Assembly: GCA_005239795.1 (NCBI GenBank)
Contig: SBBH01000067.1
Span: forward strand, 1-7,569
Direction: 5' to 3'
Source of the DNA: Planctomycetales bacterium
GTDB lineage: Bacteria > Planctomycetota > SBBH01
DNA: 7,569 nucleotides
Both the position numbers and the translations under genes were made by a program. Shown piece after piece: positions 1-4,609 of this stretch. The stretch's first letter is position 1, and the number at the start of each line of letters is the position of its first letter. Below the pieces are notes generated by a model that saw only the letters and a program-made list of their open reading frames with translations, did not search any database and was not told where the DNA came from.

Positions 1-621
1 CCCCAGGAGGCCGACCCCCAGGACCCAGGTGTGCGTTTCCTCGAAGCGCGGATCCTTCCAAGCCAGCAGGATCGCCCCCGAGATCAGGATCACCAGCCCC
101 AGGATCCCCAGGACGCGGTCGACAAAGATGGAAAGGACAGGCTTCGTTTTGTCCGACTTTCCTTGGGCGACGAAAACGGCCCGGGCGATGTCTCCACCGG
201 CGGCGCCCAAAGGGAGCATGCTGAGAAACAGCCCGATCATGACCAGTTCATAAGCCGAGCGCAGGGAAAGGGAAATCCCGACCGTTTGGGCCAGCATCCT
301 CCAGCGGACCGCGACGATGGCGTTCAGGATTCCGATGAGGAGGAAGGGGATACAGACCCAGGCCCACCGGACCTTGCCGAAGACGGGGATAACGCCGCGC
401 ACCAGCGTCCCGTCGATCTGGTCGGCCGGGATCGTTTGGATGATCGCTTCCCCGCACGGCGCGAGGCGGATCTCGTTCTCGTCCATGGAGATCATCCGCC
501 CCTCCACGACGGCTCCCGAGCGCAGAGGAACTTTGTCCCACAGCGGGACGCGGCTGAAGGCGAAGGCTAAAAGCCCGACACTCACCGTGATCCGCAGGGC
601 AAGACCCAAATGCTTCTTCAT
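1..621 (-). CDS. Flippase-like integral membrane protein (LPG synthase TM / UPF0104 family), 3'-partial
   Basis: This reading frame is open through the left edge of the window; 207 codons are visible. The start is the ATG at 621, the first after an in-frame TAG at about 651. A hydrophobic segment lies at residues 8-22, others at about 87-104, 121-140 and 162-187. The stretch with G142-G143-D144 and R147, followed by D168-R169 and then a hydrophobic helix, matches the signature of the lysylphosphatidylglycerol synthase transmembrane / AglD-like family (PF03706), proposed to move lipids or lipid-linked sugars across the inner membrane. The substrate cannot be told. An unusual feature is about 60 mostly polar residues (25-84) between the first two helices, with alternating hydrophobic residues like a small beta domain, probably periplasmic. 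The gene lies downstream of and co-oriented with TyrRS across 152 bp of repeats, so it may have its own promoter. No Shine-Dalgarno site is seen. The C-terminal helices are beyond the window. Confidence 0.82.
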   Translation of the reverse strand, partial: MKKHLGLALRITVSVGLLAFAFSRVPLWDKVPLRSGAVVEGRMISMDENEIRLAPCGEAIIQTIPADQIDGTLVRGVIPVFGKVRWAWVCIPFLLIGILNAIVAVRWRMLAQTVGISLSLRSAYELVMIGLFLSMLPLGAAGGDIARAVFVAQGKSDKTKPVLSIFVDRVLGILGLVILISGAILLAWKDPRFEETHTWVLGVGLLG

Positions 622-635
622 GAAAAGTTCGCTTG

Positions 636-755
636 AAATCCCAAGCCCCTAAATCCCTCCGCCTCCAGTCACTTCGTGACTTTCGGCGGATCCGCCGGAG
701 CGAACAAAGTGAACGTAGGCGGAAAATCCCAAACAAATCCCAAATCTCAAATCCC
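636..755. repeat. Heptamer array, AAATCCC type
   Basis: Units of AAATCCC lie at 636-642, 651-657, 724-730, 735-741 and 749-755, with a variant AAATCTC at 742-748 and related A/C-rich bases between and after them. The 66-bp inverted repeat interrupts the array at 658-723. The array fills the spacer between two minus-strand genes. Other spacers in this window carry a related heptamer (AAAC followed by three bases, mostly G or C), so this looks like a genome-wide class of spacer repeat. Confidence 0.7.
658..723. repeat. 66-bp imperfect inverted repeat (hairpin element) set in a heptamer array
   Basis: Two 33-base arms, 658-690 and 691-723, abut with no spacer. Comparing the first arm with the reverse complement of the second gives 24 identities in 33, with the outer 7 and the inner 7 positions all matching (TCCGCCT at the outside, CGGCGGA at the inside). 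The centre is a perfect 14-bp palindrome at 684-697. A smaller hairpin (GTCAC, loop TTC, GTGAC) sits inside the left arm at 668-680. The element is bordered on both sides by an identical AAATCCC (651-657 and 724-730), which looks like a target duplication but could equally be neighbouring units of the heptamer array. It encodes no protein. It may act as an RNA hairpin between the TyrRS and flippase-like genes, or be a dispersed palindromic element. Confidence 0.75.
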
Positions 756-773
756 AAGCGCAAACGGAGGCTG

Positions 774-1910
774 TCATTGCCGGGACTCTGTTGGAATTGT
801 CTCGAGTTCTGCAAGCATCGCGGCGCGTTCGCCGGACGCAAACGCCTCGCGGGCGGGGGCGAGGATCTCGATCAGACGCTCTGCGACCCCGGTCTTCAGG
901 TCCATCGGGTGGAGCTTCCCTTCCAGGAAGGATTTTTCGAGCTCGGCGTAGGCGGCAAAAGCTACCGTCCCGCCGTTTTGCGCCGTCCGCTCGATCCGGA
1001 GGCTTGATCCCTCGTCTCGGAAGAGGAGCTTTTTCGTCCAATCGAGGACCGGGTTGAAGGCCGCGTCGTCGGGGGGGCAGAACGCCTTCTTGAGCTTGGC
1101 GCGGATCTCGTCGGGTGCGTCGTGGATGAAGATGGCGGAGCTGGCGATTGATTTGCTCATCTTCATCGAGGCGAAGAGTTCCTGCTTCTTTTCTTTCTCG
1201 GCCGGCACAGGCCAGACGGGAGGTTTTCCGAGCCCCAGCAGAAGGGGATGGTGGATCGCCACCGGTTTTATTTTTTCGCCTTTCTTGTTGGTGAGCGGTC
1301 TGTGCTTGAGTTGGAGGGCGCAGTCGCGTGCGATCACGTGCGCTTTGCGCTGGTCGATCCCCGCATGCGCGATCTGCACCCCCTGGATGAAGATGTCCGC
1401 CACCTGCATCGCTGGATAGAACAGTTTCGCAAAATCGATCGACTCCCCCTCCTTGCGGCCCATGATCGTGATGGAGCGCTGGATGCGCGCGAGACTCGTG
1501 TTTTTCGCCACGTCCAGCACCGTCAACCAATATTCGTCGTTGTGGTGGTATAGATCTGTTCCCAGGACGAACTTCAATTTCGCGGGATCCCCCCCCAGGC
1601 ACCGGAACGAGGCGGCGAGCCCCTCCTTAAAGTAACCGAGCGCCACCTTGCGGATCCGTTCGCGATCCCCCCCAAGCTTGTCGTTCACCCAGGTATGCCA
1701 ATCCGCCAGGAAGATCATGCACTGGACGCCGGCATCCACGAGGTCCTTCACCTTTCCCATGCACACGAGGCCCTGGCCTAGATGGATCTTTCCGGAGATC
1801 TCGAATCCGATGTAGTGGCGGAGCGGCTCTCCCGACTCGAGGAGGGTCCTGAGATCCTCCTCGGTGAGGACCTCGTCGAGGTTCCGGTTGATGAGCGACC
1901 ACCAGTCCAT
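774..1910 (-). CDS. tyrS: Tyrosyl-tRNA synthetase, archaeal/eukaryotic type
   Basis: A class I aminoacyl-tRNA synthetase of 378 residues that charges tRNA-Tyr with tyrosine in the cytoplasm. Numbered from the start chosen here, the ATP-binding HIGH-type motif is HLGQ at 43-46 and the second signature is KMSKS at 250-254. Tyrosine-pocket residues known from the Methanocaldococcus jannaschii enzyme are recognisable: Y33 in YIGFE, then Y165, Q169 and D172 in YPAMQVADI, and Q187 in GIDQRKAH. The C-terminal LHPMDLK (333-339) is the archaeal tRNA-binding region; there is no S4 domain and no bacterial KFGKS-type motif, so it is not a standard bacterial TyrS. An insertion of about 30 residues (near 205-240) precedes KMSKS. 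A longer start at 1940 is possible but would read 10 residues from the heptamer array, so the ATG at 1910 is preferred. No Shine-Dalgarno site is visible. The stop is TGA. Confidence 0.9.
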   Translation of the reverse strand: MDWWSLINRNLDEVLTEEDLRTLLESGEPLRHYIGFEISGKIHLGQGLVCMGKVKDLVDAGVQCMIFLADWHTWVNDKLGGDRERIRKVALGYFKEGLAASFRCLGGDPAKLKFVLGTDLYHHNDEYWLTVLDVAKNTSLARIQRSITIMGRKEGESIDFAKLFYPAMQVADIFIQGVQIAHAGIDQRKAHVIARDCALQLKHRPLTNKKGEKIKPVAIHHPLLLGLGKPPVWPVPAEKEKKQELFASMKMSKSIASSAIFIHDAPDEIRAKLKKAFCPPDDAAFNPVLDWTKKLLFRDEGSSLRIERTAQNGGTVAFAAYAELEKSFLEGKLHPMDLKTGVAERLIEILAPAREAFASGERAAMLAELETIPTESRQ

Positions 1911-1924
1911 GGGGCGGTACACTA

Positions 1925-1958
1925 AAACGCCAAACGCCAAACGGCAAACACCAAACTC
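1925..1958. repeat. Tandem heptamer array between divergent genes
   Basis: Five head-to-tail units: AAACGCC (1925-1931), AAACGCC (1932-1938), AAACGGC (1939-1945), AAACACC (1946-1952) and a last partial AAACTC (1953-1958). It ends exactly at the ATG of the acetyltransferase and begins 14 bp upstream of the TyrRS start. The whole divergent spacer is 48 bp, so any promoters for these two genes must overlap the array or lie inside the opposite gene. I see no convincing -35/-10 pair on either strand. Confidence 0.8.
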
Positions 1959-2582
1959 ATGGAACCTGTGATTCTTACGACACCGCGTCTGGTCCTGCGG
2001 CCTTTGCGGCTATCGGATCTGCGCGCCATTCACGAACAGGAGCGTCATCCAGAGGTTGCTTGGAGCATGGCGTTTTCCCTGCCGCGGTCACTGGAGCGCA
2101 CGCGCCGTTGGGTGCGCGCGGCCGTCAGCGCGTGGAAAATCCCTGCCCCGCGCCGGTTCTATTTTTCCGTCGTCCGCAGGAAAGACAGGCGCTGGGTGGG
2201 TCTCGTGCTCGTTGTTCTAGAAGGATCGGAACGGGCGGAGGTCGGTTACGGATTGGCTCCCCATGCTTGGGGAAAAGGGTATATGACAGAGGCGGCTGGG
2301 AAGGTTTTGGAGTGGGCTTTTGCCGTCCTGGGCCTGCACCGAATCCACGCGAATCCCTGGACGGGGAACGACCGGTCGGTGGCCGTCTTGGAGAGGCTTG
2401 GAATGCGTCGCGAAGGGGTGATGCGCGGCTACGATCTGTTCCAAGGGGTTTCGCGCGACCACTTCCTGTACGGCATGACGCGGGATGATTGGAATAAGGA
2501 CCGTCTAGGACGGCTCAAACGCCAAACACAAAAACGCCAAAAGCCGAACAAACGGATAAACGGAAAGCGAAAAAACAGATGA
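1959..2582 (+). CDS. GNAT N-acetyltransferase, RimJ/RimL type, with repeat-encoded basic tail
   Basis: A 207-residue protein predicted to transfer an acetyl group from acetyl-CoA to an amino group. Family members act on ribosomal protein N-termini, other proteins or small molecules, and the target here is unknown. It opens with the ILTTPRLVLRPL beta strand typical of this branch. The acetyl-CoA loop is at about 102-108 (HAWGKGY) in a context EVGYGL then MTEA, followed by LGLHRIHA (124-131), the N-x-R-S helix start (N137-S140) and LERLGMRREG (144-153). The fold should end near residue 175-180. Residues 187-207 are almost all K, R, Q and N and are encoded by the heptamer array beginning at 2517, so the tail looks like read-through into spacer repeat. 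The ATG at 1959 abuts the upstream heptamer array and has no Shine-Dalgarno site. Divergent from TyrRS and convergent with the oxidoreductase. Confidence 0.85.
   Translation: MEPVILTTPRLVLRPLRLSDLRAIHEQERHPEVAWSMAFSLPRSLERTRRWVRAAVSAWKIPAPRRFYFSVVRRKDRRWVGLVLVVLEGSERAEVGYGLAPHAWGKGYMTEAAGKVLEWAFAVLGLHRIHANPWTGNDRSVAVLERLGMRREGVMRGYDLFQGVSRDHFLYGMTRDDWNKDRLGRLKRQTQKRQKPNKRINGKRKNR
2517..2570. repeat. Degenerate heptamer array, A/C orientation, overlapping the acetyltransferase 3' end
   Basis: Begins with AAACGCC (2517-2523) and AAACACA (2524-2530), then continues as A-rich units with CGCC, GCCG and CGG interruptions. It is out of strict seven-base register compared with the array at 1925. It is coding in its whole length, giving the basic C-terminal tail of the acetyltransferase. 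Together with the oppositely oriented array at 2625-2658 it forms a large imperfect inverted repeat centred near 2586. Confidence 0.6.
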
Positions 2583-2602
2583 TGGGGAACGTTCTGTTTT
2601 TT
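2570..2602. terminator. Probable bidirectional terminator between convergent genes
   Basis: AAAAAACAGA (2570-2579) is complementary to TCTGTTTTTT (2593-2602), giving a 10-bp stem with a 13-base loop. On the plus strand the stem ends in a run of seven T (2597-2603), and on the minus strand in a run of T from the A tract. The acetyltransferase stop codon is at 2580-2582, at the start of the loop, so both convergent transcripts could end here. The stem is A/T-rich and so weak for an intrinsic terminator; the longer flanking inverted arrays could extend it. Confidence 0.45.
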
Positions 2603-2624
2603 TGGCTGTTTTCTTTTTGCGCGT

Positions 2625-2658
2625 TTGTTTGGTGTTTGCCGTTTGCAGTTTGGTGTTT
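2625..2658. repeat. Tandem heptamer array, inverted orientation, overlapping a stop codon
   Basis: Read on the minus strand the units are AAACACC (2658-2652), AAACTGC (2651-2645), AAACGGC (2644-2638) and AAACACC (2637-2631), followed by AAACAA. The minus-strand oxidoreductase stop TAA (2659-2657) overlaps the first unit, so the array starts as soon as the gene ends. It faces the array at 2517-2570 in the opposite orientation. Confidence 0.8.
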
Positions 2659-3631
2659 ATATCTTCTCTACCGCGACGGCGAGCTGTTCGATGAATTTCG
2701 AGTGCAGGAAGAGGTCGAGATCCTCCTTCTTGCTGTTTGCGGCGGGGCCCTTTTCGATCGCTTTCAAGAAATCGGCCGCCAGGCTCTTCAAGGGGTCGCC
2801 CGACCAGGCGACGCGCTTCCCGTCCGTGAACCCGATCTCATAGGTGGGGAGCCTCACCACGCGGTCCATGCGAAGGCCGTCGAGCACGACGTGCGTCGGC
2901 CGGGGGAATTCCTCCGTGCAGTCGTAGCGCAGGCGGCAGGCGGACTCGCCCCGGGCGTGGCGGTAGCGGAAGGAAAGCGTCAGGCGGTTTTGGGCTGGCG
3001 CGTCCTCGTAGACGGCCTCGATGGTTTCGATCGCGCCCGGCCCCATGAGCGCCAGGATGAGGCTCACGGCGTGAGGGGCCGACTCCGGGATCATCGCGAT
3101 CCCCGGGGCGGGGGGGGAGATCCCCATTTCGAACGTTTTGATACGCGTGAGGTTGGCGTCGGGGAAAAGGTCGCGGAAGGTCAAAAGCGTATAGGGCCAT
3201 TGGGCATTCAAGAACAGCCGGCGCCCCGCGGCGCGGAACCCCGCGAGGATCTTTTGGGTTTCACCGGCGAGGTCAAGCCGGGGCGCTCCGGCCGGGTTTT
3301 CGCGGTCGTCCCAAATGAGCGGTTTCTCGCACAGGACATGGACGCCGGCCGCCAGGCATTGCGTCAAGTGTTGGAGGTGAAAGTGGTGGGGGGAGCAGAT
3401 CGCGACCGCATCGATCTTGCTGTCGGCGGCGAAGAGCGAGGGAAGGTCTCCGTAGGCGCAGGCCCCGATCCCGTATTTTTCGTGGAGGTAGAGGCGCGTC
3501 TCTTCGGCCCGCTCTTTCGTGCTTCCCACGACGGCTGAGATGTCAGCCCCCTGCTCATGCAGGATTCGCGCGAGGAATTCCCCCAACCCTTGCTTTCGCC
3601 GACGCGCCCCGACAATCGCGATGCGGACCAT
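2657..3631 (-). CDS. Gfo/Idh/MocA family NAD(P)-dependent oxidoreductase
   Basis: A 324-residue cytoplasmic dehydrogenase, likely acting on a sugar, inositol or related polyol; the substrate cannot be read from sequence. The N-terminal Rossmann fold starts IAIVG (4-8), with a Gly-containing loop to G17. The segment IDAVAICSP (73-81) with H82-H83 leads to the family hallmark CEKPL at 101-105, where K103 is the expected catalytic lysine. H187 in the ESAPHAVSL segment is a good candidate for the catalytic histidine of the C-terminal alpha/beta domain. About 15 residues after CEKPL (107-121) are less conserved in look. The length is slightly short for the family (often 330-390) but the fold seems complete. 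The ATG at 3631 is the natural start; there is no Shine-Dalgarno site. A TATGAT box on the minus strand (3677-3672) could be its -10, without a good -35. Convergent with the acetyltransferase. Confidence 0.88.
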   Translation of the reverse strand: MVRIAIVGARRRKQGLGEFLARILHEQGADISAVVGSTKERAEETRLYLHEKYGIGACAYGDLPSLFAADSKIDAVAICSPHHFHLQHLTQCLAAGVHVLCEKPLIWDDRENPAGAPRLDLAGETQKILAGFRAAGRRLFLNAQWPYTLLTFRDLFPDANLTRIKTFEMGISPPAPGIAMIPESAPHAVSLILALMGPGAIETIEAVYEDAPAQNRLTLSFRYRHARGESACRLRYDCTEEFPRPTHVVLDGLRMDRVVRLPTYEIGFTDGKRVAWSGDPLKSLAADFLKAIEKGPAANSKKEDLDLFLHSKFIEQLAVAVEKI

Positions 3632-3740
3632 AGAGTTACTTTAGCGGTGCTTAACCCATTCCCTCAATACGATCATAAAACGCCCCTCAGATCTTGGAAT
3701 TTTTTTAAGATTCGCGCAGATATATAAGAGGCCCTGCGGA

Positions 3741-3746
3741 AAGGAG
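3741..3746 (+). promoter_or_regulatory. Ribosome binding site of the HEAT-repeat frame
   Basis: AAGGAG lies 4 bases before the ATG at 3751 and fixes that start codon. It is the only clear Shine-Dalgarno sequence ahead of any gene in this window. A TATATAAG stretch at 3721-3728 could hold a -10 box, but no -35 at proper spacing is convincing. Confidence 0.6.
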
Positions 3747-3750
3747 TTCC

Positions 3751-4212
3751 ATGAAACCGGATCAGGTTGCGATACGTGTCCGACAACGTGACTGGGATCT
3801 CTTGGAGGAGCTTGGCGCAATCGGTTCCGATTCCGTCAGCGTGCTTTGAGAGATCGCGGTCGATGCCGATCCCGAAGTCCGCGAGCTGGCGTTGCACGGG
3901 CTCAACCGAGCGGGCGGGCCGGGTGCGATGATTGTGTTTTTGGGGGCGTTGGGTGACGATCGGAGGATCGTGCGCTTAGCGGCTGGGCGTTTTCTAAGAC
4001 AGCAGCGCGACCCAGCGGGGCTCGCCGAAGCGCTGCGACAGCTCGGTACCCACGGCGATCCGGTGGTGCGTGAACATCTGGCGCTTTACGCCGCCGAAGT
4101 GGGCGGCGAGGAGATCCGTAATCCGCTGCGATGCATTCTCGATCGCGAGGTCGAGCCCTCCGTACGTCTCAACCTCTCGTTGGCGCTCGCTCGCCTCGGC
4201 GATCCGGATCCG
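3751..4212 (+). pseudogene. HEAT-repeat protein, interrupted by TGA and fused to tRNA flank
   Basis: The frame opens at ATG 3751 behind AAGGAG, but has an in-frame TGA at 3847-3849 (codon 33). The same frame then continues with helical repeats typical of HEAT / PBS-lyase-like proteins: units around DADPEVRELALHGL (codons 37-50), DDRRIVRLAAGRFL, GDPVVREHLALYAAEVG and PSVRLNLSLALARLGDPD, ending near codon 153. Such repeats make protein-binding superhelices. At 4206 the frame enters a 56-bp sequence duplicated from the 3' end and downstream flank of tRNA-Ala, after which HEAT character is lost, although the frame stays open to 4749 by chance. A premature stop plus a foreign 3' end point to a decayed or rearranged gene. 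Alternatives are re-initiation after the TGA (a TTG occurs at 3892), recoding, or an assembly error. TGA ends the TyrRS gene nearby, so general TGA reassignment is unlikely. Confidence 0.65.
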
Positions 4213-4261
4213 GTCTCCCGCCCGCGCTCCCGCGCGGGCGTGGTGGACCGGATGGGGATCG
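4206..4261. repeat. 56-bp direct repeat, copy 1 (partial tRNA-Ala tail)
   Basis: Identical over 56 bp to 4376-4431, 170 bp away. Bases 4241-4261 are the last 21 bases of tRNA-Ala (reverse strand, including CCA) and 4206-4240 are the sequence just beyond the tRNA 3' end, including an 8-bp-stem G/C hairpin (4219-4226 with 4233-4240). The rest of the tRNA is absent here, so this copy is not a gene. It overlaps the 3' end of the HEAT frame. Confidence 0.92.
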
Positions 4262-4375
4262 GTCACACGTCGCCGGCTCCCGCCGGCTCGCGCGACCCCG
4301 GGTCGGCCGCCTCTCGGCTCGCTCCCGCTCGCCTCGGCACACGCCCGTGTGCCGGCGGCCTCCCTTCGATCCCCT
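4262..4375. other. Hairpin-rich G/C segment between the two 56-bp repeats
   Basis: No credible coding content. It holds several inverted repeats: GCCGGC, TCCC, GCCGGC near 4272-4287; CGACC, CCG, GGTCG near 4293-4305; a 9-bp stem CGGCACACG / CGTGTGCCG at 4335-4354; and GGCCGCC (4305-4311) pairing with GGCGGCC (4354-4360). There is no T run after any stem. It resembles the hairpin directly downstream of the tRNA in base composition, and could be the remnant of an inserted or duplicated palindromic element. Confidence 0.55.
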
Positions 4376-4431
4376 GGATCCGGTCTCCCGCCCGCGCTCC
4401 CGCGCGGGCGTGGTGGACCGGATGGGGATCG
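4376..4431. repeat. 56-bp direct repeat, copy 2 (at the intact tRNA-Ala)
   Basis: Second copy of the exact repeat, overlapping the 3' 21 bases of the complete tRNA-Ala and 35 bases of its downstream flank. The flank carries the stem CGCCCGCG (4389-4396) with CGCGGGCG (4403-4410). Around this, ATCCGGTC (4378-4385) is complementary to GACCGGAT (4416-4423), which is part of the tRNA acceptor and T-arm strand. Confidence 0.92.
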
Positions 4432-4486
4432 AACCCACGACCTCCACAATGCCATTGTGGCGCTCTCCCAGCTGAGCTACCGGCCC
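4411..4486 (-). tRNA. tRNA-Ala, anticodon GGC
   Basis: A 76-base cloverleaf on the minus strand with CCA encoded. The acceptor stem GGGCCGG pairs with CCGGTCC, with a G3:U70 wobble, the main identity element of tRNA-Ala. The D-arm stem GCTC/GAGC, anticodon stem CCACA/TGTGG around loop ATGGCAT (anticodon GGC, reading GCC), variable AGGTC, and T arm GTGGG-TTCGATC-CCCAT are all in place. The discriminator base is A. It stands alone, in opposite orientation to the HEAT frame and the sulfatase. Its 3' 21 bases are duplicated at 4241-4261. Reading frames across it on either strand yield peptides of a kind that are common false protein annotations. Confidence 0.97.
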
Positions 4487-4500
4487 GACGGAAGGAGACG

Positions 4501-4529
4501 AAGGATAACCGTCCAGCAGGAGTCGATCA
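4501..4529 (-). promoter_or_regulatory. Possible promoter of tRNA-Ala
   Basis: On the minus strand, TTGATC (4529-4524) and TATCCT (4506-4501) are separated by 17 bp, each matching the sigma-70 consensus at four of six positions. The -10 box lies 14 bases upstream of the tRNA 5' end at 4486, a suitable distance for a short leader. Confidence 0.4.
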
Positions 4530-4609
4530 AGCCGCGTCCAGTCAGAATGAGTCTTTCCTCGAAATCGCTCGCTTCAAAAGTCGCCATATGATTGAATCTC
4601 TCACAGGGT

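Noticed and set aside
636..755. CRISPR-like repeat array
   Set aside because: Units are seven bases in tandem with no unique spacers of regular length and there are no cas genes.
248..841. A 197-residue minus-strand frame overlapping the flippase-like gene
   Set aside because: It is the shifted frame of the membrane protein gene, rich in R, P and G, with no recognisable domain, and it crosses the 66-bp hairpin and the TyrRS 3' end.
1911..1940. Upstream ATG at 1940 as the TyrRS start
   Set aside because: The extra ten residues are coded by the heptamer array and are not part of the family's N-terminus; the ATG at 1910 fits better.
2579..3538. A 319-residue plus-strand frame opposite the oxidoreductase
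   Set aside because: Low-complexity antisense reading of a gene with clear Gfo/Idh/MocA motifs on the minus strand.
3847..3849. TGA as selenocysteine or a reassigned codon
   Set aside because: HEAT proteins are not known selenoproteins, I see no convincing hairpin of the bacterial SECIS type just after it, and TGA ends TyrRS in the same window.
4241..4261. A second tRNA gene
   Set aside because: Only the 3' 21 bases of tRNA-Ala are present; D arm, anticodon arm and 5' acceptor strand are missing.
4070..4591. Frames with peptides like DGDRTHDLHNAIVALSQL and MEVVGSIPIRST around 4411-4486
   Set aside because: These are translations of the tRNA-Ala gene on either strand, a well-known source of false protein annotation.
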